Assembly: GCA_039917655.1 (NCBI GenBank) | Contig: JBDSJC010000048.1 | Span: 1 to 19,776, forward strand | Direction: 5' to 3' | Length of the DNA: 19,776 nucleotides | Origin: PNKC01 sp039917655 | GTDB taxonomy: Bacteria; Chloroflexota; Dehalococcoidia; Tepidiformales; Tepidiformaceae | Shown: positions 13,295-19,776 of the stretch, piece by piece | How positions within the stretch are numbered: position 1 is the stretch's first letter | How the letters are laid out: each line of letters opens with the position of its first letter | The notes under the pieces: model-generated | Told to the model about the DNA's origin: nothing | What the model saw: only the letters and a program-made list of their open reading frames with translations | The model's database searches: none | Program-made: the position numbers and the translations under genes

Positions 13295-14425
13295 TCAGGT
13301 GATCGACCGGTAGACCTCCATGGTCGCTGCGGCGGTGCGCGCCCACGTGAACTTGGCGGCGTGCTCGCGGCCTCGGCCCACCCACTCTTCGCGCAGGGCA
13401 GGGATCGCCGCGAGTTCCGAGACGCGGTCCGCGATCTCTTCAGGTGAGCGCTGGTTTACGACGATCGCGGCCCCGCCGGTAGCCTCCATCAGTACGGGGA
13501 GCGAAGACACGATCGCCGGCGTGCCGCAGGCCATCGCCTCCAGCGGCGGCAACCCAAAGCCTTCCATCTCCGATGGGAAGACGAGCGCCAACGCGCCGGT
13601 GTACAGCGCGGGCATGCCAGGATCCGGCACGTGCCCAGCGAACACCACCCGATCCTCGATGCCGAGGCGGGCGACCTCGCGCTGGTAGTGCGGCGCCAGT
13701 TCTGGCATCGGCTCTCCGCAGAGCACGAGCTGTAGGTCCAACCCAAGGTCGCGCAGCAGGGCCAGCGCGCGCATCGCATCGGCCGCGCGCTTGTTGCGAT
13801 TCCAGATGCCGACGAACAGGAGGTAGGGCCGTTCGATCCCGAGTTGCCGCTTCACCGCCGCCACCGCTTCTGCCGATGCGGCCGTCATCATCGCCCGTGG
13901 CGCAAGCGGCGTCACGGCAATCCGCCGGGCGGGCACCCCGAGTAGCCGCCTCACGTCATCGGCGACGGGCGTGGAGGGCACGACGATCATGGTCGCCCGC
14001 CTGGCGGTTTCGATGAGCAGCCGCCAATAGGCTTTGTTCAGCCGCCCTCGAAACAATCGCGGGGCAATCATTGGCGCAAGGTCGTGGATCGTGGCCACTT
14101 TCGGCATCCGGCTGAACAACGGTACCGTGAAATGGACGCCGTGGTAGAGATCCACTTCGTGCTTTCTCATCCAGCGCGGGGCTTCGAACTCAGTCCAGAT
14201 CTGTAAACGCGCCGCCGCGCCTCGCTTTCGCTCCTGCGTTAGCCGGGTGGGCGGCAGCAGAAGCTCTGTGTTGACGGGGTACAGCTCCGGCGAGGCAAAC
14301 ACGACTTCACAGTCATCGCGCGCCGCCAGCGCCGCACCGAGCTCAAGACCGTACAACCAGATCCCGGTGGGGTTGGCCGGCATGGTGCAGGCGTTCAACA
14401 GGACTCGGAGCCGCTCGTTTGGCAT
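13295..14425 (-). CDS. GT4-family glycosyltransferase
   Basis: A 376-aa retaining glycosyltransferase with GT-B fold. The N-terminal domain has LYHGVHFTVPLF and ATIHDLAPMI, typical acceptor-side strands. The C-terminal domain begins near YLLFVGIWNRNKR and carries the nucleotide-sugar motif EMEGFGLPPLEAMACGTPAIVS with the EX7E pattern. Likely donors are GDP-mannose or a similar sugar nucleotide, building cell-envelope glycans or glycolipids. The specific product is unknown. ATG 14425 has no SD sequence, but TGGTAGAGT ends exactly 6 nt upstream, predicting a leaderless mRNA. The gene is probably monocistronic. Confidence 0.9.
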   Translation of the reverse strand: MPNERLRVLLNACTMPANPTGIWLYGLELGAALAARDDCEVVFASPELYPVNTELLLPPTRLTQERKRGAAARLQIWTEFEAPRWMRKHEVDLYHGVHFTVPLFSRMPKVATIHDLAPMIAPRLFRGRLNKAYWRLLIETARRATMIVVPSTPVADDVRRLLGVPARRIAVTPLAPRAMMTAASAEAVAAVKRQLGIERPYLLFVGIWNRNKRAADAMRALALLRDLGLDLQLVLCGEPMPELAPHYQREVARLGIEDRVVFAGHVPDPGMPALYTGALALVFPSEMEGFGLPPLEAMACGTPAIVSSLPVLMEATGGAAIVVNQRSPEEIADRVSELAAIPALREEWVGRGREHAAKFTWARTAAATMEVYRSIT

Positions 14426-14431
14426 TTCGGC

Positions 14432-14437
14432 ACTCTA
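14432..14437 (-). promoter_or_regulatory. putative extended -10 box, leaderless glycosyltransferase
   Basis: The minus strand reads TGGTAGAGT, then 6 nt, then ATG at 14425. The motif and spacing match those of the synthase gene at 9620. No -35 is recognisable. Confidence 0.5.
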
Positions 14438-14622
14438 CCAGCGGCCGGCTTCTCGCGCCGCTCGCTGCGGGAGTTCGTGGTTAGAGCGCCGGAACGCCAG
14501 ATGTCTCGGGGCGCCGGGCGGGTACTGTGCGTTCTTTCGACAACCTCGCAGCGAGGCCGGTTCACACTCGCCGCTTGGTCGCCAAGCGGACAGAGGGCGC
14601 GGCTGCGGATCTCGCTGACAGC

Positions 14623-15177
14623 TTACCTTCCAGGTGCAGGCGGAGCCAGCTCCCCCGCCAGCTCCCGCAGCCACTCCGCCCGTTCGCGGTGCCATTTGCT
14701 GGCGAGGCCGCTCGAGCTGGGGATGACCCAGAGTATGGTCTCGCCGATGTGCTCCGGTTGGGGTCCGTACTGCCGAGCTGCGAGGTCCTTCGCACTCAGG
14801 CCGAGGATGTGCCGGCCGAACTGCCGGTAGATGTCGCGACTGTTGAAAACCGCAACCTGTGGCTGGTTTTCGAGCAGTTCGCCGTGGAGGCGGTGAACGC
14901 CATCGATGATCTCGGCGCGACTCAGTTCCCCGGCGCGGATCGTGGGGCGGCTACAGAGGTCGGTGAAGCCGATGCCCGCTTCGTCCATGAGCAGCGCGTC
15001 GTCCTCGGGGCCGGCGGTCCTTAGGATGAGACCGCTCTTGCTCAGGTGTCGCCAGAAGGCGTTGCCCGGCCGGGCGTAGTAGTGCCCGGCTTCGGCTGAA
15101 TAAACGGACGGGTTGGCGCCGATGAAGACGGCGCGTAGTCCCGGCCGCAGGTAGCGGGGCAAGCTCAAGCCCGGCAT
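14623..15177 (-). CDS. MUG/TDG-type mismatch-specific DNA glycosylase
   Basis: A 184-aa member of the uracil-DNA glycosylase superfamily, most like family 2 (MUG/TDG), which removes U or T opposite G to start base-excision repair. Motif 1 AVFIGANPSVYSAEAGHYYARPGNAFW (Asn22 at the catalytic position, GANPS for the usual GINPG) and motif 2 VIPSSSGLAS near residue 150 are both present. Length is normal. The ATG at 15177 overlaps the TGA of the upstream gene as TGATG, so translation is coupled. The upstream gene encodes a membrane-anchored protein with no obvious repair role, so the pairing is unexplained. Confidence 0.88.
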   Translation of the reverse strand: MPGLSLPRYLRPGLRAVFIGANPSVYSAEAGHYYARPGNAFWRHLSKSGLILRTAGPEDDALLMDEAGIGFTDLCSRPTIRAGELSRAEIIDGVHRLHGELLENQPQVAVFNSRDIYRQFGRHILGLSAKDLAARQYGPQPEHIGETILWVIPSSSGLASKWHRERAEWLRELAGELAPPAPGR

Positions 15178-15731
15178 CACTTCGGCAGTTCGAAACGCAC
15201 GCGCGGGCTGGCGAGGTGGAGGTACACCGGTTCCGCGCTCGCTTCGACGGGGCGCGGGAAGCGGAGCGTGACCTCGGATTCGACTCCGAGGGTGAGCGGG
15301 ATCGTGCCGTCGGCATCCGCACCCTTGTAGGCGACCCCTCCAACCCAATCGTCCACGCCGTCCAGCTCCAACGAGAAGTCGCCAGCCCTCAGAGCCCACG
15401 TCTTCGCGGTCACCAGGCTGACCGTGACGTAGTAGCTGGGCGGCAGGGCGGCCTTGGGCGAGCCGTCAGGCGGGTCAGTGCGCACCGTCTCGACGCGAAG
15501 GACGCGGATCAGCTTTGCATCCCCCTTGTAGAACTCGGCGGCGGCGACGTGGGTTTCGCCGTAGTAGTGCCGAAGGATCGGCGGCAACCCGTAGAAGGCG
15601 AAGGTCGCGCCGACGACAATGCCGAGAACGGCGCCCCAGGTGAGGCAGCCCTTGCGGCCCTTCGTGTCGGGGTCAGGCGCGGATTCGAGGCGGCGGCGGG
15701 CCGGGCTGGACGAGGGGGCCGGGTCAGTCAT
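15177..15731 (-). CDS. membrane-anchored hypothetical protein
   Basis: A 184-aa protein with a Pro/Ser/Arg-rich cytoplasmic N-terminus, one helix at about residues 29-50 (CLTWGAVLGIVVGATFAFYG) and an outward domain of about 130 residues. That domain is rich in alternating polar and hydrophobic strands (YYVTVSLVTAKTW, EVTLRFPRPV, VYLHLASPRVRF), consistent with a beta-sandwich. No family is recognised. ATG 15731 is chosen because AGGA lies 7 nt upstream; an ATG 21 nt further up would put that site inside the gene. The stop overlaps the start of the DNA glycosylase gene. Confidence 0.7.
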   Translation of the reverse strand: MTDPAPSSSPARRRLESAPDPDTKGRKGCLTWGAVLGIVVGATFAFYGLPPILRHYYGETHVAAAEFYKGDAKLIRVLRVETVRTDPPDGSPKAALPPSYYVTVSLVTAKTWALRAGDFSLELDGVDDWVGGVAYKGADADGTIPLTLGVESEVTLRFPRPVEASAEPVYLHLASPRVRFELPK

Positions 15732-15772
15732 CGGCGTTTCCTCGCGCGCCACCCACCCCTCGCCCCCTCTGC

Positions 15773-15788
15773 TCCTTCCCGGGAAGGA
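15773..15788. repeat. 16-bp perfect palindrome between operons
   Basis: TCCTTCCC at 15773-15780 is followed at once by its complement GGGAAGGA. It is flanked by a C-rich stretch that resembles, on the opposite strand, the G-rich element near 401-423. It sits between the CoA-lyase stop and the next gene. It may be a degenerate intergenic repeat; no function is evident. Confidence 0.5.
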
Positions 15789-15815
15789 CGGCGCGGAGAG
15801 GGCGTTGCTGCGCGT

Positions 15816-16817
15816 CTATACCGGGACGGCGTCCGCGAAGAAGGTGTCGAGGACGCGCTGCTGGAGGGGGAGGTTGAGGACGTGAGCGCGTTGGAGCTGT
15901 TCCCAGAAGTAGCGGTAAGTTGCGCGGTCGTGGAGGTTTCCTTCGTGCTGGATGGGGCCCCAGTCGGCCTCGTAGGCCTTTAGCAAGATCGCCTGTCCCT
16001 CTTCGATCTCGGGCATGGCGGGCGCCATCGCGCGGGTGATCGGCTCGATCTGCGCGGGGTAGATGCTCCACTGGCGGAGGAAGCCGAACTCCTCGCGTGC
16101 GCGCAGTGCGTCCTTATAGATAAAGTCGGTGTCCTTCAGTTCGAGCGTCACGTTGTGGCAGGGGACAATGCCGTTCGAAAGCGCGGCGGCCACCGTCTCG
16201 GACTTCGCGCGGTGCAGGAGGGCGTGGTCGAACTGGGCGGGCGAACGCATGGCGCTCGAGGGGATTGCGCCGTGGTGGGCGCTCACATAGTCCATCAGGC
16301 CAAAGTCCAGCACCTGGATGTTCGGCAGCTCGGCGATCTCCCAGACCTCGTGAAGGGCGCCGTGCGTTTCGATGAGCGCGTGGATGGGGATCTCCCGCTT
16401 GATCCCGGCCTTCGCCGCGGTGGTCCGGATGTACTCGATCATCTCCGCGAGATGCACGGCCTTCACCGTCTTCGGGATGGTGATGTAGGCCAGCCGTTCA
16501 CCCGCACCGGGGACGATGATGTCGATGTCCTGTTTCCAGTGCTCGTTGGTGTAATCGTGGATGCGGACGCCAGCCATGTTGAACTTGTTCAGCTCACTCT
16601 GCTGCATGCGTACGACCATTTCGGCGTGGGCCTTTTCAGCGCCGGTGGGAGCGCCGTCCTCGCAGTCCATGGTGATGTCAAAGACGCCGCCCATCTTCTC
16701 CTGGAGCTGGAACGCCTTGCCGATGCGCTCCTCGGTGCCGGCGAAATGCTCACATGTGGGGATGATGGGGAACGGCTTTTCGCCTTCGAAGAGAGCCTCG
16801 TTGGGGTGTCGTGGCAT
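15816..16817 (-). CDS. HpcH/HpaI aldolase/citrate lyase family protein
   Basis: A 333-aa enzyme of the citrate lyase beta-like / malyl-CoA lyase family, which makes or splits CoA-linked hydroxy-dicarboxylates in a Mg2+-dependent TIM barrel. The barrel strands are visible: VFDITMDCEDGAP with acidic metal ligands, AYITIPKTV, IPIHALIETHGAL with the conserved Glu, and VLDFGLMDYVS. FLRQWSIYPAQIEPITRAM matches the substrate-loop end of the family. The actual substrate (malyl-CoA, methylmalyl-CoA or citramalyl-CoA) cannot be read from sequence. ATG 16817 begins the conserved part; a longer frame upstream runs into repeats and the next gene. An AGG lies 6 nt before the ATG. A GATACT -10-like box lies at 16870-16875. 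Confidence 0.88.
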   Translation of the reverse strand: MPRHPNEALFEGEKPFPIIPTCEHFAGTEERIGKAFQLQEKMGGVFDITMDCEDGAPTGAEKAHAEMVVRMQQSELNKFNMAGVRIHDYTNEHWKQDIDIIVPGAGERLAYITIPKTVKAVHLAEMIEYIRTTAAKAGIKREIPIHALIETHGALHEVWEIAELPNIQVLDFGLMDYVSAHHGAIPSSAMRSPAQFDHALLHRAKSETVAAALSNGIVPCHNVTLELKDTDFIYKDALRAREEFGFLRQWSIYPAQIEPITRAMAPAMPEIEEGQAILLKAYEADWGPIQHEGNLHDRATYRYFWEQLQRAHVLNLPLQQRVLDTFFADAVPV

Positions 16818-16869
16818 GGTCAACCTGCTTGCGTATGGAGGATTGGGAGCGCGCGGGCGCGGTACGTGC

Positions 16870-16875
16870 AGTATC
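16870..16875 (-). promoter_or_regulatory. putative extended -10 box of the CoA-lyase gene
   Basis: The minus strand reads TGCGATACT, an extended -10 form. A start about 6 nt downstream would give a leader of roughly 45 nt with a weak AGG site before ATG 16817. The 7-bp tandem repeat lies just upstream of it. Confidence 0.3.
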
Positions 16876-16878
16876 GCA

Positions 16879-16906
16879 TTGGCCGTTGGCCGTTGGCCAT
16901 TGGCTG
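16879..16906. repeat. four tandem copies of a 7-bp unit
   Basis: The units are TTGGCCG, TTGGCCG, TTGGCCA and TTGGCTG in a row, in the gap between the CoA-lyase gene and the oxidoreductase gene. The array could vary in copy number by slippage and sits near the expected -35 region of the CoA-lyase promoter. Confidence 0.75.
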
Positions 16907-16986
16907 GTGCCGGTGGTTGGAGCCGACCCCTAAAGCTTGAGGCGAAGTCAACTCGGAGAGTACTGGAGCCAGTCGTGAATCTCGGG

Positions 16987-18432
16987 TCACCAGTCGTCGA
17001 GCGCCGAACGAGCTGCCCAGTAGCCGCACATCCCGTGCACGCCTGCGCCCGGCGGGGTAGAGGACGAGCACACGTAGAGCCGCGTGCCGTGTGTTCTGGT
17101 GGCAATTTTGTACGGGTCCAGCTTGTGCGCCGGCCGGAAGAACAGCTGCATCCCCCCATGCGAGCCGCCCGCAATATCGCCGCCGACGTAGTTCTCGTTG
17201 TACTCCGCGACCGCCAGGGGTGGCGTCACCTTGCGGGCGATCACGAGGTCGCGCCAACCGGGAGCGAAGCGGTCGAATTGGGCCTCGACCCGAGCTGTCA
17301 TGTCGAAAGTCGAACCGTTCGGGACGTGGCAGTAGGCCCATAGGGTGTGCATGCCGGCCGGGGCGCGCAACGGGTCGCAGACGGACGGCTGGGCCGCCAC
17401 GATGTATGGCCTCTCGGGGTGCATTCCGTGGTCGACCTCCCATTCGGCCCGCACCACTTCCCGCAGTTCTCCACCGATGTGAATGGTTGCGGCGTCGCGG
17501 CACTCGGCGGCGGTCCAGGGCATCGGTCCGGAAAGGGCGTAGTCGAGTTTGAATACCGCCGCCCCGTAGCGAAAGCCGAGCAGCTGTCGCCGGTAACCGG
17601 GCGCGAGCTTGCCACGAAGGATCGAAAGCAGTTGGCGGGGCGTGAGGTCAAAGAGCACGGCCCGCGACGGCGGGAGGTCATCGAGGCTGCTAACGCGCCG
17701 CTCGCACTCGATCTCTCCGCCGAGGGCGAGGAGTTGCGCGGCAAGGGCGTCCGTGATCGCCTGCGATCCCCCACTGGCAACCGGCCAGCCTCGCGCGTGG
17801 CCCGCAGCCGCGAGGATGAGCCCAAACGAGGCGGTCAGCGGATGCGTGAGGGGCAGCGTGGCGTGCGCGGCCATGCCCCCGAAGAGCGCGCGCGCATGGC
17901 CGCCCTCAAAGCGCGATCGGGCAAGGCCCGACGCCGAACGCAAAGCGACCATCCCGAACCGGGCCATCAGCAACGGGTGCTTTGGCAGGTGGACGATCGG
18001 TCGCAGGAACTCTTCGAGCAGGTCGTCGCAGCTCTCGGTGAAGGGTCGCATCAGGCGAACGTAAGCGTCTTCATCGCCAGCGGAACCGTGAGAGGCGAGC
18101 CCCCGAGCCGTCTCCTCCACCGAACCCCTGAGGACCGCCGCCGTCCCATCGGGAAGTGGGTGCGCGAGCATAGTCGCGGGGTGCATCCACCGCAAGCCGT
18201 GCGACTCCAAGGGCAGCGAACGGAAAAATGGCGACGAGACGCCCAGGGGGTGGACCGCCGAACAGATGTCGTGGACGAAGCCACGTTCGGTCAACTGGCC
18301 GCTGCGCGCGCCACCGCCGAGGAGCGGGGCAGCTTCCAAGACTTTCACGCGGCGCCCCGCCTGGGCAAGGACGATCGCCGCCGAGAGCCCGTTCGGCCCT
18401 GAGCCAACGACGACAGCATCGAGTTCAGGCAT
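16987..18432 (-). CDS. phytoene desaturase-like FAD/NAD(P) oxidoreductase
   Basis: A 481-aa flavoprotein of the phytoene dehydrogenase/amine oxidase superfamily. The dinucleotide-binding fingerprint VVVGSGPNGLSAAIVLAQAGRRVKVLEA is at residues 7-34, and LLGGGARSGQLTERGFVHDICSAVHPLG follows as in CrtI-like proteins. The C-terminal FAD-contact segment LYVCSSSTPPGAGVHGMCGYWAA is intact. It probably oxidises or isomerises a lipid or isoprenoid, but the substrate is unknown. No other carotenoid gene is adjacent, so a carotenoid role is not supported by context. Its ATG overlaps the end of the upstream gene by 8 bases, so the two are cotranscribed and probably translationally coupled. Confidence 0.9.
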   Translation of the reverse strand: MPELDAVVVGSGPNGLSAAIVLAQAGRRVKVLEAAPLLGGGARSGQLTERGFVHDICSAVHPLGVSSPFFRSLPLESHGLRWMHPATMLAHPLPDGTAAVLRGSVEETARGLASHGSAGDEDAYVRLMRPFTESCDDLLEEFLRPIVHLPKHPLLMARFGMVALRSASGLARSRFEGGHARALFGGMAAHATLPLTHPLTASFGLILAAAGHARGWPVASGGSQAITDALAAQLLALGGEIECERRVSSLDDLPPSRAVLFDLTPRQLLSILRGKLAPGYRRQLLGFRYGAAVFKLDYALSGPMPWTAAECRDAATIHIGGELREVVRAEWEVDHGMHPERPYIVAAQPSVCDPLRAPAGMHTLWAYCHVPNGSTFDMTARVEAQFDRFAPGWRDLVIARKVTPPLAVAEYNENYVGGDIAGGSHGGMQLFFRPAHKLDPYKIATRTHGTRLYVCSSSTPPGAGVHGMCGYWAARSALDDW

Positions 18433-19162
18433 GTCGCTGACCCCGCTCTCCCGGCCGACGGTCCCAGAGGTTCCTCAAAGGCGCCGAAAGGTCCCAGACC
18501 AGCGAACGCAGCGCGGCGTTGTACCAGATGAGCCAGGCATGGCTCCACTTCCGCCGGCGCTTGAGGAGCTGCCGCTTCTTCGTCACCGTGCCATTCTCGC
18601 CGAAGTGGGCGGCGACGGCCTGGAGCGTGTGCTCCCAAAAAATGTCTTCCAGGCGGTGTCCACCGAGCATCAGGCTGAGTTCGTAGAGCGGGTCCGTGGC
18701 CCGGGCCCGGACTTCCACGTGGAGGTTTGTAGCGCCGTCCACGTCCCTCGCCGAAAAGCGGATCCAGCCGGTGAACAGATGGCCTTGCGGTGTTGCCAGG
18801 CGGAACGAACGAGCGCCGGACTCGGCCACCAACATTCCCGTGTAGACGTGAGGTCCGGCGCCGAGGGCGAGCTTCACGGCAGCCACGTTGCCCGCCCGCC
18901 AACGGCCGTCGATGTGCAGCCGGCTACCCTCGGGCCAGAACTGGTCGAACCGGCTTTTCCAGGTGGAGATCACTTCCTCGGGCGAGTGGCTGAAATCGCC
19001 AAAAGCGAGGGCGTACGACTTCGACCAGAGCTGACCGAAGCCGTCCTCGGGGCTGGTCGGTGACCTGCCGCCGACATTCAGGGACTCCATGTCCGGAGGC
19101 GTGGCCGGCTGGCGGAGTTTGCTCGAGGTTTTGCCGTCGTTGCCGGAGGGAGCCGAGTGCAT
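18425..19162 (-). CDS. SRPBCC-like hypothetical protein
   Basis: A 245-aa protein. After a variable N-terminus of about 60 residues comes a domain with GRWRAGNVAAVKLALG, VYTGMLVAESGARSFRLATPQGHLFTGWIRFSA and ATDPLYELSLMLGGHRLEDIFWEHTLQAVAAHF. From memory this resembles a family of uncharacterised proteins with an SRPBCC-type lipid-binding fold. The last 45 residues are very basic and Trp-rich (KKRQLLKRRRKWSHAWLIWYNAALRSLVW), perhaps for membrane contact. ATG 19162 has no SD sequence, but GATACT lies exactly 6 nt upstream. It overlaps the oxidoreductase gene by 8 bases. A ligand-binding or delivery role for that enzyme is possible but inferred from position alone. Confidence 0.75.
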   Translation of the reverse strand: MHSAPSGNDGKTSSKLRQPATPPDMESLNVGGRSPTSPEDGFGQLWSKSYALAFGDFSHSPEEVISTWKSRFDQFWPEGSRLHIDGRWRAGNVAAVKLALGAGPHVYTGMLVAESGARSFRLATPQGHLFTGWIRFSARDVDGATNLHVEVRARATDPLYELSLMLGGHRLEDIFWEHTLQAVAAHFGENGTVTKKRQLLKRRRKWSHAWLIWYNAALRSLVWDLSAPLRNLWDRRPGERGQRHA

Positions 19163-19168
19163 GTGGGG

Positions 19169-19174
19169 AGTATC
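19169..19174 (-). promoter_or_regulatory. putative -10 box, leaderless SRPBCC-like gene
   Basis: The minus strand reads GATACT, then 6 nt, then ATG at 19162. The hexamer is weaker than TANNNT, but the spacing equals that of the other candidate leaderless starts. The same GATACT occurs before the CoA-lyase gene. Confidence 0.4.
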
Positions 19175-19235
19175 GGCCCTCAGTGTTTCGCACGGGCCTC
19201 GGCCTCGCGGTCAGAACGTAACGGTTCTGAGACAA

Positions 19236-19693
19236 CTGCTAGCCGATGATAAAGCTGCCGCCCGATAACCGAATCCTACCCCCGGCCGTCACCCAATCGG
19301 ACGCCGCCGCGCTGATGCCCCGAACAACCCCGTCCGTTTGTTCAGACACGACTATGAATCACCTGCGGGTAGTCCTCAAGGATTCTGAACGAGAACACAC
19401 GTCACGCCCCATGGCAGTGATGCCCGTCGGCGGCTCGGGCGTAGTCTATGTGGACGAAGACGCATCGACCGCCACGATCACGGCGGCGCTCCAGGCCTGG
19501 GGCCTGCGTGTGCGGGCCGAACGGGAGCATGGCCACGGCCAGGCAGGGACTCAGGGCCTCACGACGGACGAAGCGTGGGAGACGACCCGCCCGCCGCAGC
19601 CACCGACGAGCCGCTTGCTCAACCGGCGGTCGCCAGTCTGGCTGCCAACCATCGCCGACGAGCCAGCCGGCGCCCCGGTCGCTGACCCACTGA
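19236..19693. other. about 460 bp with no confident gene
   Basis: The longest open frame is 19246-19719 (+), 157 codons. It has no SD sequence or spaced -10 box, its composition is rich in Pro, Arg and Thr, and I recognise no domain. A segment from 19411 onward (MAVMPVGGSGVVYVDEDASTATITAALQAWGLRV) reads most like protein and could be a small gene or fragment. Overlapping frames on both strands are equally long, as expected in GC-rich non-coding DNA. Treat as unassigned. Confidence 0.4.
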
Positions 19694-19776
19694 ACGCCTG
19701 GTTCATGCGCGCAGCCTGAGACGCTGGACCAGCTACTCGAACGCCTGAAGGAGGCCATCGAACTCATCCTTCAAGA
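19694..19776 (+). pseudogene. HicB-like antitoxin, C-terminal end only, running off the window
   Basis: The frame beginning just after a TGA at 19691-19693 reads TPGSCAQPETLDQLLERLK followed by EAIELILQ to the window edge. This matches the characteristic end of the first domain of HicB/UPF0150 antitoxins (LPGCVSQGETLDELLENLKEAIELYLE-like, from memory). The N-terminal beta strands that should come before it are not found in any of the three forward frames, and no start codon precedes the match. It therefore looks 5'-truncated. HicB normally sits beside the HicA mRNA interferase; any such gene would be to the right of the window. Confidence 0.5.

Noticed and set aside
16818..17174. Long N-terminal extension of the CoA-lyase frame
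   Set aside because: It runs through a tandem repeat and into the oxidoreductase gene; the family N-terminus begins at ATG 16817.
19213..19228. AGAAC-N6-GTTCT inverted repeat as a LexA/SOS box
   Set aside because: The Gram-positive-type LexA box has GAAC-N4-GTTC; here the gap is six, and the nearby genes are not SOS genes.

Overview
This is a high-GC bacterial chromosome segment. By eye most genes are around 60-66% GC with strongly GC-ending codons. There are no rRNA or tRNA genes to place it taxonomically. The mix of bacterial gene families, TANNNT boxes set 6 nt before start codons, and Shine-Dalgarno (SD) sequences mainly on internal or leadered genes would fit a Chloroflexota- or Actinobacteriota-like organism. 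That placement is inference only.

Layout. 1-296: right-hand end of a CRISPR array (a partial repeat, four identical 37-bp repeats, four spacers), followed by a probable leader (297-496) and a strong hairpin. No cas gene is inside the window. 558-1790 (-): MFS exporter. 1931-5867 (+): two half-ABC exporters forming a heterodimer with one consensus and one degenerate ATP site. 5889-6152 (+): orphan C-terminal half of a SET-domain methyltransferase. 6149-7815 (-): two-gene cassette of unknown function with less GC-biased codons than its neighbours, a candidate accessory island. 7799-9620 (-): an inositol-3-phosphate synthase carrying an N-terminal helix-turn-helix domain, followed by a two-helix membrane protein. 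9646-9871: intergenic repeats. 9872-10096 (+): stand-alone biotin carrier domain. 10151-12002 (+): an 11-codon upstream ORF, an FtsX-type permease and its ATPase, joined by ATGA overlaps. 12093-12419 (+): sulfatase reduced to its two ends. 12440-13225 (+): SAM methyltransferase. 13295-14425 (-): GT4 glycosyltransferase. 14623-15731 (-): membrane-anchored protein and a MUG/TDG-type DNA glycosylase. 15816-16817 (-): HpcH/HpaI-type CoA-ester lyase. 16987-19162 (-): SRPBCC-like protein plus phytoene-desaturase-like oxidoreductase. 19236-19776: no confident gene, then the C-terminal end of a HicB-like antitoxin at the edge.

Three items deserve most attention. First, the HTH-inositol-phosphate-synthase fusion has an AT-rich near-palindrome touching its -10 box, which suggests cis-autoregulation. 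Second, several first-of-unit genes have a -10-like hexamer exactly 6 nt before the start codon, predicting leaderless transcripts; one such signal drives a tiny upstream ORF that ends in an ATGA overlap with the FtsX gene. Third, the two-gene cassette at 6149-7815 is a candidate undescribed accessory module.
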